A stretch of 15,128 nt of DNA, from assembly GCA_003818595.1 (NCBI GenBank), contig RPQV01000024.1:1-15128 (forward strand). Reading direction: 5' to 3'. How positions within the stretch are numbered: the first letter of the stretch is position 1; every line of letters starts with the position of its first letter. The position numbers were made by a program, and so were the translations under genes. Origin of the DNA: Calditrichota bacterium (lineage in GTDB: Bacteria; Zhuqueibacterota; Zhuqueibacteria; Residuimicrobiales; Krinioviventaceae). Shown one piece after another: positions 1 to 7,831 of the stretch. Under the pieces are notes generated by a model that saw nothing but the letters and a program-made list of their open reading frames with translations, was not told where the DNA came from and ran no database searches.

Positions 1-1053
1 CAAAATGATCTTGTAATACTTGCGCTTCTTGCCGTCATCTTTGATGCGGTCCATTTCCAGGGTTTCTGCATACATGCGAATCAGAGAGACTGGCGTTCGG
101 ATTTCATGGGAGACATTGGCGATCAAATTGTTTCTGATTTTTGCGATCTCCATTTCCTTGGCCACATTTCGGACCACATAGACCAATCCATAGATGAACA
201 CAATGTTGACGACCACCAATAATAAAAGATTCTTGCGTGAGCGCGCGCGGGAAATCCCATCAAGGGTGGTGCCGGCCATTTTTATTTTCAGCTCAATGTC
301 GGGCAGAATCCATAGATCAGCGCTCACTTCGAATGGTTCTGTCGGATTTTCCGCCGTCGAATAGTAATAAGAACTGCCGAGGCTTTTTTTCTTGACCGCA
401 AAAATAAATTCGCCTTCGGTCATGGAGAGGAACCGTCTCGCCACGATTTCGTTGCTGAATTTGAGATTGTCGATGAGCAAACCGCCGTAAACGGGACTGT
501 CGGGCAGCAGCGTTTCGTTGACAATGGGAAACAGCAGGATGGTAAAATCGATGCCCGCATATCTCCAATAGCGCGCCAACGGCTTGATGTAACCTTCTTT
601 AGCCAATTGAATGGAACGCGTCAGCAACTCCGCGGATTCTGCCGCGATGGCGTTCACTTCATGAATGAGTATCCGCCGCTTGGGGATGGTTGAACTGGCT
701 GAATCTTCAAAAGATATAACATAATAGTTTTCCGATAACCGCAAAAAGACACCGGCCAGAGCCTCCTGTTTCTGCACCAGAGCATTTATTTTGGGCTGGT
801 AATGGAGCTGGATGAAATTCTCGACGTCGGTGACGGCAAAGGCGGTCATCTCCGCCTGCCAGTTGCTGAAATTGTCCCAGCAGTACTGGTTGACCGAAAA
901 TAATATGCTCTCCAGCTGCCGATTATAAATGGACTTGATGAGTTGTTCGTTCTCATCATTCTGAACAAACTGGTAAATGGTATAGGTCAGAATGGGTACG
1001 AACAGAGCTAATATAATGACCAGAACCAGGCGATTAAAAGCTTTTTTCTGCAT
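1..1053 (-). CDS. Sensor histidine kinase, N-terminal part (cut by window edge)
   Basis: The visible 351 residues are the N-terminal part of a two-component sensor kinase, which autophosphorylates on His and passes the phosphate to a response regulator. The start ATG is at 1053-1051; a TGA lies in frame four codons upstream, so the frame cannot extend further. Residues about 9-30 form a first membrane helix. Residues about 31-270 are a presumably periplasmic sensor region that I do not recognise. Residues about 272-292 form a second helix. The HisKA dimerisation segment follows with the motif NVSHEIRTPVSL, in which H316 is the phospho-acceptor. No HAMP domain fits between helix 2 and HisKA (about 24 residues). 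The catalytic ATPase domain and the stop lie outside the window. No clear Shine-Dalgarno precedes the ATG. The gene sits 72 bases downstream of the dehydrogenase gene on the same strand, so co-transcription is possible. No response regulator is in view. Confidence 0.9.
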   Translation of the reverse strand, partial: MQKKAFNRLVLVIILALFVPILTYTIYQFVQNDENEQLIKSIYNRQLESILFSVNQYCWDNFSNWQAEMTAFAVTDVENFIQLHYQPKINALVQKQEALAGVFLRLSENYYVISFEDSASSTIPKRRILIHEVNAIAAESAELLTRSIQLAKEGYIKPLARYWRYAGIDFTILLFPIVNETLLPDSPVYGGLLIDNLKFSNEIVARRFLSMTEGEFIFAVKKKSLGSSYYYSTAENPTEPFEVSADLWILPDIELKIKMAGTTLDGISRARSRKNLLLLVVVNIVFIYGLVYVVRNVAKEMEIAKIRNNLIANVSHEIRTPVSLIRMYAETLEMDRIKDDGKKRKYYKIIL

Positions 1054-1125
1054 TGGGCGATATCATGTTATTCATCATTTTAAAATAGAGCAAAATAGCG
1101 AATAATCCCAAGTTTTTTTATCAGG

Positions 1126-1815
1126 TCAGGGCATGCGGATGACGCTGCCGCTGATCGATTCTGCGGAGGTCGAGCACAAAAATCGAATCAGGGCGGCGAT
1201 CTCTTCAGGTTTGACCCATTTCGATTGATCGGCTGTCGGCATTGCCCGACGATTCGGTGCGGTGGCGATGATGGAAGGAGCGATGACGTTCACGCGGATA
1301 TGCAGCCGTTTCCCCTCTTCCGCTGCCGATTGACAGAGGGAAATCAGAGCGGATTTGGAGACCGAATAGGCCGCTCTTTTTGTGGATATCTCCAGAGCGG
1401 AGAGCGCGGAGACGGCGATGATGCAACCGCCGGTCGGCGTCATGGCTCTCAAGGCATTCTTGATGCACAAAAAGGCGGTATTGAGATTGATATCGAGCAT
1501 GTGTTTCCACATCCTATAGTCAGTCTCTTCGAGAAATACCCCGCCGGCATACGCTCCGGCCAGGTGAAGAAGAAAATCGATTCGATGGTGTTCAGCCAGC
1601 ACCCGATCGAATAGCGACTGCACCTGGTGCTCGTCGGTGAGCTCGCAGGGATAATAAATAACCTTGGGATGCCTGAATAGTTCCGTATCAGCTTTGCCGC
1701 TGATATGGATCACCGCAGCCACATTGGCGCCTGCAGCCGATAGTTCGCGCACGACCGGCTGTCCCAAACTGCCGGCGGCGCCGGTGATCAAGGCTATTTT
1801 CCCGTTCAATTCCAT
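1126..1815 (-). CDS. Short-chain dehydrogenase/reductase (SDR) family oxidoreductase
   Basis: This 229-residue protein has the length and motifs of a classical SDR, a cytoplasmic NAD(P)(H)-dependent oxidoreductase. The cofactor glycine motif TGAAGSLG is at residues 11-18. The usual NNAG appears as HLAG at 84-87, a mild deviation. The catalytic residues are all present: N110 (DINLN), S136, Y150 and K154 in the YSVSK motif. The ATG at 1815 is preceded by GGAG about 9 bases upstream. Substrate cannot be read from the sequence. 3-oxoacyl-ACP reductase-like or sugar/alcohol dehydrogenase activity are both possible, and I see no acidic residue at the end of beta-2 that would settle NAD versus NADP. 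It lies 242 bases downstream of the amylase-family gene and 72 bases upstream of the histidine kinase, all on the minus strand. Confidence 0.9.
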   Translation of the reverse strand: MELNGKIALITGAAGSLGQPVVRELSAAGANVAAVIHISGKADTELFRHPKVIYYPCELTDEHQVQSLFDRVLAEHHRIDFLLHLAGAYAGGVFLEETDYRMWKHMLDINLNTAFLCIKNALRAMTPTGGCIIAVSALSALEISTKRAAYSVSKSALISLCQSAAEEGKRLHIRVNVIAPSIIATAPNRRAMPTADQSKWVKPEEIAALIRFLCSTSAESISGSVIRMP

Positions 1816-2057
1816 TTATTTTTTCTCCAACCATAAAGAGCGCCCTTAATTCAGGGGCTGTATTAAAAGTTCTTCTCCGCTGTTGATACAACTCCCCATT
1901 GCAGCAACATCCTGGCTGACCTTGCACAGACACGAAAGCACAAAGAGATAAATGACCGGTATAAATGGAGTTCATTAAAATCGTTACACACCTTGATTAA
2001 ATTTATCAATACAGATGCAGCCCCGTTGCCCCGCGTCGATATTGTCAAAATCGGCGA
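1816..2057 (-). other. Intergenic gap between the GH13 gene and the SDR gene
   Basis: This 242-base gap has no convincing gene. Two overlapping minus-strand frames read through it, but neither has domain-like composition or a good ribosome site. On the minus strand, bases 1954-1921 carry a CTTTGTG / CTTTCGTG / CTGTG run. I recall similar runs from non-coding DNA next to GxxExxY genes in FCB-type genomes, but no such gene is present here. I found no strong rho-independent terminator after the GH13 stop. Confidence 0.4.
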
Positions 2058-3974
2058 TCATTCAACAATCAAGGTTGAATTTTTGCCGCCGTACGGATCG
2101 AGCTCAAATGTCGTAGCGGCCGGGTCGGCGATCCACTGAGAACCATTCAAAACAAATTTATAACGATAGAATCCCCGTTTGAGCGGGATCGAAATTTGGA
2201 AATGAAGAGAATCTGTCCGTTCCATCACGTTCGCCTGAGCGGACCAGCCGTTAAAATCTCCGGCGATGGACACACGATCGAGAGGTTGCGCGGATTGATA
2301 GGATAAAGTGATCAGGCGCAGGTCCTGGGTCAATCTGGGGGTGAAGGAGCAGCGCCATCGATCGCGCAGCAAATGCGCGGTATTCGCAGGCGATGATGCT
2401 CGAAGGATGTACCCGGTGAGCGGCTTTAATTTTAGCAGGAGGGTGTCCTGGTGAGTGCAAAATAGGTCTCCGCTGACGTCATCGGTGAAATAAACGTCGG
2501 GAGCAAAAATGGCGTCACGAAGGAAAAATTTCCGCTCTTCACTGCAGGTCGAATTGTTGACGATCACCAGGCGGGCATCCGTGGATTCGTATTTCAGAAA
2601 CGCATAAACGCCGTAATCCTGATAGATCTCATAGAGCGAACCATGTGTCAGCGCCGGAGAGTTTCGGCGCACATGGTTCAGCCTGCTGATAGTGGAAATG
2701 AGCGATTGATGTTCACTTTTCACTTCTAGCCAGGGAAAGGGCAATCGGTTGAGGTAGTCTTGACCTTCACCACTCAGCTCGTGTTGCGGCGCAGCCCCAG
2801 CCAGCGCGGTTTCGGTGCCATAATATAACATCGGCAAGCCGTTGAGAGACCAGACGAATGTCAGGGCGAGGCATATTTTTTCCTTGACGTGATCGCCGGC
2901 GTAATAACTAAAACGGGCGACATCATGGTTGTCGATCAGCGGTGAGAGAAGGATATTTTGATAATGGGCGGCGTTTGCCTCCAATTGCCGGCTCAGCAGC
3001 GTGACCAATCCGCCTTGGGCGAAAACCCTCTGGATGGTATAATACATGGGGATATCAAACAAGGCATTAAATCCGAGATGTTGGTAGGAGGCGACGTATT
3101 CCACCTCTCCGGCAAACACCTCACCCAGCAAGAGGAAATCAGGCCCAGCGAATTGGTGCAGATCGCGGGCAAGTCTTTGCCAAAATTCTTTAGGAACGTG
3201 TTTGACCGCATCGAGGCGGAATCCATCGCAGCCCGTTTTGATGATCCAATATTTGGAATAGTCGAGTAAAAAATCATAAACGGCCGGATTCTCCTGGGCC
3301 AAATCAGGCAGGCCGTTGAGTTCTCGATTCTCCAGCTGCGATTGATCCTGCCAATCCTCGATGCTGGTTGCGGCGTCTACGCCGCTGTGCGGATGAAACC
3401 AGTGCTGATACCCTTTTTCGGTCCAATAGCGGGGGTCCGTCACCCAGGGATGCGAAGGCGCCACGTGGTTATAAATCATATCCAGGATGACCTTCATGTC
3501 GCGGGCGTGTGCCTGGTCGACCAGTTCCCGCAGCAACTCGATGGTGCCGAAATGTTCATCCACGTGATAAAAATCGACGGGGAAATAGCCATGATACGGC
3601 CACCACCCGCCAAAGTCCTCATCGGCATTATCGATCACCGGTGAAAGCCATAGCGTGGTGACGCCCAGAGAATCAAGGTAGCCCAGTTTATGCAATACTC
3701 CGGCCAGATCGCCGCCCTGATAGGTCTTCAAGGCTTCAAAATTCCTTTGTTGAGGGTCAAAAGGGATGTGTCCGGCTGGTATGCCGCCGTCATCGTTGGT
3801 GGTGTCTCCGTTGGCAAAGCGATCGAGCAGAATAAAGTAGATGATTTCTTGTGACCAATCGATGGGTGCTTTAGTTTGAACCGCATCCGATGATGGATGC
3901 ATCGTTCGATACTCCCTGCACGGAGACGGGGTTGTCTGGAGGAGGATCAGGGAAATCAGAATTATCAACAGCAT
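2058..3974 (-). CDS. Secreted GH13 alpha-amylase-family enzyme with C-terminal glycogen-binding-like domain
   Basis: This 638-residue protein is a retaining glycoside hydrolase of family GH13, acting on alpha-glucans such as starch, glycogen or maltodextrins. Residues 1-18 are very hydrophobic and look like an export signal, although no positive charge precedes the core; Cys19 follows, but the lipobox is not canonical. The catalytic barrel spans about 40-430 with all four conserved regions: D165 in DMIYNH, nucleophile D255 in GFRLDAVKH, acid/base E285 in LLLGEVF, and D351 in LIDNHD. A C-terminal beta domain follows to about 525. Residues about 566-638 (VSIAGDFNGW, GFYRYKFVLNG, WIADPAA) resemble the AMPK/CBM48 glycogen-binding fold, which is more often N-terminal in GH13 enzymes. 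The start ATG has AAGG six bases upstream. It follows the second ABC gene by 14 bases, so it probably shares its transcript. The exact specificity (amylase, neopullulanase, cyclomaltodextrinase) is not determined. Confidence 0.93.
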   Translation of the reverse strand: MLLIILISLILLQTTPSPCREYRTMHPSSDAVQTKAPIDWSQEIIYFILLDRFANGDTTNDDGGIPAGHIPFDPQQRNFEALKTYQGGDLAGVLHKLGYLDSLGVTTLWLSPVIDNADEDFGGWWPYHGYFPVDFYHVDEHFGTIELLRELVDQAHARDMKVILDMIYNHVAPSHPWVTDPRYWTEKGYQHWFHPHSGVDAATSIEDWQDQSQLENRELNGLPDLAQENPAVYDFLLDYSKYWIIKTGCDGFRLDAVKHVPKEFWQRLARDLHQFAGPDFLLLGEVFAGEVEYVASYQHLGFNALFDIPMYYTIQRVFAQGGLVTLLSRQLEANAAHYQNILLSPLIDNHDVARFSYYAGDHVKEKICLALTFVWSLNGLPMLYYGTETALAGAAPQHELSGEGQDYLNRLPFPWLEVKSEHQSLISTISRLNHVRRNSPALTHGSLYEIYQDYGVYAFLKYESTDARLVIVNNSTCSEERKFFLRDAIFAPDVYFTDDVSGDLFCTHQDTLLLKLKPLTGYILRASSPANTAHLLRDRWRCSFTPRLTQDLRLITLSYQSAQPLDRVSIAGDFNGWSAQANVMERTDSLHFQISIPLKRGFYRYKFVLNGSQWIADPAATTFELDPYGGKNSTLIVE

Positions 3975-3988
3975 AAGATGCCTTAAAT

Positions 3989-5758
3989 CTAATGGTCTGA
4001 CTTGAATTGAAGTTGATACAATCGATGATAAATGCCTTTTTTCTGCAGCAGTTCTTTGTGTGTTCCCATTTCGCGGATCATGCCCTGATGGAGGACGATA
4101 ATTCGATCGACATTTTTGATGGTTGAAAGTCGATGGGCGATGATGATGGAAGTGCGATTTTTCATCAGCGTGTGGATGGCATCGCGAATGAGCAGTTCCG
4201 TCTCCATGTCGACGCTCGAGGTGGCTTCGTCCAGAATGAGAATCTCCGAGTCATAGGCCAGTGCGCGGGCGAATGCCAATAATTGTTTTTTTCCTTAGGA
4301 CAAGTTGCTGCCGCGTTCAGCCAGCACAAAATCATATCCCTTGGGCAGTTTCTCAATAAAACCGTGAGCGTTCACCCGCTTGGCGGCGGAAATGATCTCC
4401 TCCATGCTCATATTCGGATCATCCAATGAGATATTCTGCTTCACACTGCCGGAGAAAATGAATACGTCCTGCAGCACCACGCCGATCCGTTGGCGAAGGT
4501 CGGCGAGCGAGATCATGGAAATGTCCTGTTCATCCAGCAAGATTAATCCTTGCGAAGGTTCGTACATCCGATTCATCAGGCTGATGATGGAGGTTTTGCC
4601 GGCGCCGGTGGCGCCGACCAAGGCGACCTTTTCGCCCGATTGGATGATGAATGAAATGTTTTTGAGCACCCAGTCAGTGTTGTTATAAGAAAAGTTGACG
4701 TTGCGAAATTCAATTTTTCCGCCTGCGGGCGGGAGAATCAATTGCGGTTCACGATGGGAGAGCTGTTCGCTCTCGTCGAACAGGGCAAAAACGCGTTCAC
4801 TCGAAGCCATTGCCGCCTGCATGATGTTATATTTATCGGCAATGTCTTCAATCGGTTCAAAGAATCGTCGCACGTATTGAATGAAAGCCACCAGAATGCC
4901 GATTGACAGCGTTCCTGCCCACATGCGCAATCCGCCGAACCATAGGATGAGGCCGGTGGAGATTGATGTAAAGAGGTTGATGCTGGGGTAATAAATGGAG
5001 TGGTAGACGATGGATTGTTCATTCGCCTGACGGTGCTGATCATTCAGATCGACGAATTGTTCATAATTGGTTTTTTCCCGATTGAACAACTGGACAGTCG
5101 CCATGCCGGAGATGTTTTCCTGCAGGAAGCTATTGATGCGGGCGATGCGGATGCGAATCTGGCGATAGGCCTTCCTGACGCGGGAGCGAAAGAGTACGGT
5201 GGCCAGAACAATCAGCGGGAATACGATAAAGGTCGCCAGTGCGAGCTGCCAGTTGAGTCTGAGCATGATGAAAACAATTCCGACCAACACGACCAAATCG
5301 CCCAGCACCGCGACAATGCCGCTGGAGAGCATCTGATTGAGGGTTTCGATATCATTGGTCAACCGCGTCACGAGTCTGCCGACAGGATTTTTGTCATAAA
5401 ACGAGAGCGGGAGTTGCTGCAGATGACTGAACAAATCGCGGCGCATATCATACATGATTTTCTGTCCCAGCCAGCGCGTCAGCAGGGTATAGACATAAAT
5501 TGACAGGGAACGGACGACCAATATCAGCAGCAGCAGCTGAGCCAAATGATACAAGCCGGCGAAGTTGCTGCGGCTGATCTCCTGGTCAATGGCGATTTTG
5601 ATGATATAGGGAAAAGCCAGGTCGGCAACGGTGGTGATGATCAAAATCAGAAAAGCAAGGGTCGTCATCTTCCAATAAGGTCCGAGATAACGCAACAGCC
5701 TCTTCATCAATCGGCCATCGTAGGCTTTGCCCAATATTTCTTCTTCGTGAAGAGTCAA
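3989..5758 (-). pseudogene. Second half-transporter of a heterodimeric ABC exporter, interrupted by an in-frame TAA
   Basis: The frame is open for 487 codons, meets TAA at 4297-4295 (codon 488), then continues in the same frame for 101 more sense codons to TAG. It encodes an ABC exporter half: six-helix membrane domain (about 18-310) and nucleotide-binding domain (about 348-589). Walker A GATGAGKTS is at 382-390, the Q-loop Gln at 430, Walker B ILILDE ends in D510-E511 with the catalytic Glu present, the D-loop is SSVD and the H-loop His is 542. The stop falls in the signature motif, which reads LS-stop-GKKQ. Translation of the 487-residue piece alone would lack the signature end, Walker B and switch region. 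The start is TTG at 5758 with GAGG five bases upstream, overlapping the TGA of the upstream ABC gene; ATG at codon 18 is an alternative. Labelled a pseudogene because of the stop, but a sequencing error or readthrough is possible (see findings). Confidence 0.8.
4295..4297 (-). other. In-frame TAA inside the ABC signature motif
   Basis: The minus-strand codons read TTG TCC TAA GGA AAA AAA CAA, giving L-S-stop-G-K-K-Q where partner subunits of heterodimeric exporters typically read LSxGQ(R/K)Q. A single C-to-T change from CAA would restore LSQGKKQ. The frame is the same on both sides, so this is a substitution-type stop rather than a frameshift. A run of seven A (minus strand) lies three bases downstream. 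Confidence 0.85.
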
Positions 5759-5760
5759 AA

Positions 5761-5768
5761 GATCCTCA
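5761..5768 (-). promoter_or_regulatory. Ribosome binding site deciding the TTG start of the second ABC gene
   Basis: The minus strand reads TGAGGATC here. GAGG overlaps the TGA stop of the first ABC gene and is followed five bases later by TTG. This supports translational coupling of the two subunits and the TTG start at 5758. Confidence 0.5.
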
Positions 5769-7589
5769 TCCTATCTGCTGCAGCGATTCTTCGAGCTGCT
5801 GTTTTTGATGCATGGAAAAATAGTGACCTCGAAGCGTCAGCAAATCTTTGTGTTTCCCTTGCTCGGCGATTTTGCCGTCTTTTAAAAAGATGATCAAGTC
5901 GCAATGCTGCACTGTTGAAATACGATGCGCCACGATGATGGTCGTCCGTTGATGCAGCAGCGGACGAATGCGTTTCAAAATCTCATCCTCGGTATAAGTG
6001 TCCACCGATGAAAAGGCGTCGTCCAGAATCAGGATTGCGGGATTCTTCATCAATGCCCGCGAGATCGATGTGCGCTGTTTTTGCCCTCCGGACAGAGTGA
6101 TGCCGCGTTCGCCGATCATGGTTTCGAGGCCTTGCGGCAGCTGATCGAGATCCAATTTGAGCTGTGAAACATCTACGGATTGCGAAATGGCCTGATCTGT
6201 GGCGCCGATGGCGCCGAAGGCGATATTGGCGGCGAGAGTGTCTGAAAACAAAAAGCTTTCCTGCTGCACGATGCCCAGGTTCGCCCGCAGGACTTGAAGC
6301 GGAATTTCCGTCAATTTATTGCCGTCGATGGTAATTGTTCCTGAGGTCGGTTCGTATAAACGGGCCAACAGATGAACCAGCGTCGATTTGCCGGAACCTG
6401 TGGGGCCGACAATGGCGACATTGCAGCCGCGCGGTATCTTCAAAGTAAAGTTTTCAATCACCGAGGGTTGATCGAGGTTATAGCGAAAAGTCACATTTTG
6501 GAATTCAATCTCGCCGGCGATGGTCTGAATGTCGTGTCGAGTATCCGAATTGTCGGCAATATCAGGATCTTTTTCGAGAATAGCATGGACGCGATGGGCA
6601 GCGGTCAAGCCTTGTTGCCAAAGATTGATCAGCCAGCCGACGGCGATCATGGGCCATTCGAGCATGATGACATAGGCAATAAAAGCGACGAATGATCCCA
6701 GAGATAACTCTCCGTGGATGATCTTGATGCTGCCGATCAGAATAACCGCAATCAAGCCGATTCCCAGTAAAAGTTCCATGCTGACACTAAACAGAGCATT
6801 CAATCGGTTGAGTGCAAGGTTCCGCTCAACATATTCTTGATTGTCTTTGGCATAGCGGTTGATCTCTGATTTTTCGCGAACATAAGATTTGATCACCCGA
6901 ATTCCGGCGAAATTCTCCTGAGCCGTTGTCGTCATCACAGCGAATTGATCCTGAATGCGGTCAAACAGTTTATCAATGCGCGACATCAGCAGATAGACGA
7001 TGAGAATGATGAGGGGTAACGGGGTCAAGGCAATGAACGCCATCATTGGATTCAGTTTGATCATTGAATAAAGGGCCAGAGCAAAAGTGACAAGGGTGAA
7101 AAGTGCCTGAACAATGCCCTGACCGGTGAGATGGCGAATGGCGCTGATGTCGTTGGTGGCGAGAGCCATGAGATCGCCGGTTTTATTTTCCTGGAAGAAA
7201 CGGGGCGATTGTTTCTGTAGATGCGCCAGAAAATCATTGCGAATATAAAACTCGACATGGCGCGAGATGTTGAATAATAAGATTCGGCTGAACATGCGGA
7301 ACAGTGCCGTAAAAAATGAAACTCCCACGAGCACGAAAATGAGACGAATCAAAAGAGTTTCTCTATTCAAATCCGACGGCAAAAATGTCGCTAAATATGA
7401 TGGAAGAGCGATCTGCGCTGCGCTCTGGTTGTTTTTCAGATAATCGATCGCAGCACCGGTTATTCTGGGGATATTCACATTGAGAAATGTGGCCGCCAGG
7501 GTGAGTAGGAAACCGATCATCAGCCGTCCAATTTGGTCCTTGAAATAACCTGATAGAAACGAAATGGCTGTCTTGTTATCCGATTTCAT
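5766..7589 (-). CDS. First half-transporter of a heterodimeric ABC exporter (degenerate Walker B)
   Basis: This is an ABC exporter half with a six-helix membrane domain fused to a C-terminal ATPase domain, in the inner membrane. I number residues from a longer frame that begins with TTG at 7646; its residue 20 is the ATG at 7589, which I prefer as start because a plausible promoter lies within the extension and GGGGA precedes the ATG. Walker A GPTGSGKS is at 414-421, the Q-loop at 460-461, a canonical LSGGQ signature at 518-522 and the H-loop His at 574. Walker B reads ILILDD: the catalytic Glu is replaced by Asp (543). This substitution is characteristic of one partner of heterodimeric exporters such as TM287/TM288, LmrCD or BmrCD. 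The partner gene starts 7 bases downstream. Drug, lipid or peptide export is possible; the substrate cannot be inferred. Confidence 0.92.
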   Translation of the reverse strand: MKSDNKTAISFLSGYFKDQIGRLMIGFLLTLAATFLNVNIPRITGAAIDYLKNNQSAAQIALPSYLATFLPSDLNRETLLIRLIFVLVGVSFFTALFRMFSRILLFNISRHVEFYIRNDFLAHLQKQSPRFFQENKTGDLMALATNDISAIRHLTGQGIVQALFTLVTFALALYSMIKLNPMMAFIALTPLPLIILIVYLLMSRIDKLFDRIQDQFAVMTTTAQENFAGIRVIKSYVREKSEINRYAKDNQEYVERNLALNRLNALFSVSMELLLGIGLIAVILIGSIKIIHGELSLGSFVAFIAYVIMLEWPMIAVGWLINLWQQGLTAAHRVHAILEKDPDIADNSDTRHDIQTIAGEIEFQNVTFRYNLDQPSVIENFTLKIPRGCNVAIVGPTGSGKSTLVHLLARLYEPTSGTITIDGNKLTEIPLQVLRANLGIVQQESFLFSDTLAANIAFGAIGATDQAISQSVDVSQLKLDLDQLPQGLETMIGERGITLSGGQKQRTSISRALMKNPAILILDDAFSSVDTYTEDEILKRIRPLLHQRTTIIVAHRISTVQHCDLIIFLKDGKIAEQGKHKDLLTLRGHYFSMHQKQQLEESLQQIG

Positions 7590-7617
7590 GAATCCCCGTT
7601 TATGTTCGTTGTCAGAC

Positions 7618-7646
7618 AAGATAATCATTCTGCTGCAGATTTGCAA
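7618..7646 (-). promoter_or_regulatory. Possible sigma-70-type promoter for the ABC/GH13 operon
   Basis: On the minus strand TTGCAA (7646-7641) and TATCTT (7623-7618) are separated by exactly 17 bases. Each matches four of six consensus bases. Transcription would begin near 7611, about 22 bases before the ATG at 7589, which fits that start choice. Motif evidence only. Confidence 0.35.
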
Positions 7647-7742
7647 CTAGTTGTCGTAGGAGGAGAAATCTAGATCTGCGAGAGGGAATCCATAACAACA
7701 TGTTTCCTGTCGACGAGGGCAAATTGGGGCGAGCGATGGTGC

Positions 7743-7805
7743 AAAAAAAACGGAGAAAGGGAATCCCATATCCTCACCACAACCCGACTATCCTTCCTCC
7801 GTTTT
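7743..7805 (-). terminator. Rho-independent terminator of the 1296-residue surface protein gene
   Basis: Read on the minus strand, AAAACGGAGGAAGG pairs with CCTTTCTCCGTTTT across a loop of about 30 bases. The stem is complete when one G-U pair is allowed, and it is followed by a run of T residues (eight in all). It begins 27 bases after the TAA stop at 7832, and separates this gene from the ABC operon promoter downstream. Confidence 0.85.
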
Positions 7806-7831
7806 GATGATGTTTGATCGGCAAGCGACGG

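Noticed and set aside
1225..1614. A 129-residue plus-strand reading frame opposite the SDR gene
   Set aside because: It is antisense to a clearly conserved dehydrogenase and its composition shows no domain or membrane pattern.
1816..2057. TAA or TGA reassignment as an explanation for the internal stop
   Set aside because: TAA, TGA and TAG all end other intact genes in this window at their expected lengths, so the standard bacterial code fits.
2060..2087. Hairpin ATTCAAC/GTTGAAT followed by five T on the plus strand
   Set aside because: The stem is short and AT-rich, lies inside the end of the GH13 gene, and no plus-strand gene upstream would need it.
3989..4279. The C-terminal ABC fragment as an independent gene starting at TTG 4279
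   Set aside because: It is in the same frame as the upstream piece, has no ribosome site, and starts in the middle of the signature helix; it is the rest of one interrupted gene.
4285..4300. A frameshift at the homopolymer run as the cause of the ABC interruption
   Set aside because: Both sides are in the same frame and the aligned motif LS-x-GKKQ has correct spacing, so no net insertion or deletion is needed.
5000..5503. A 167-residue plus-strand reading frame opposite the second ABC gene
   Set aside because: It is antisense to the conserved membrane domain and is rich in the acidic and polar residues expected from reading membrane-helix codons backwards.
7657..7666. A perfect AGGAGGAG-like ribosome site on the plus strand
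   Set aside because: No start codon with an open frame follows at a suitable distance; the region is the upstream leader of the minus-strand ABC operon.
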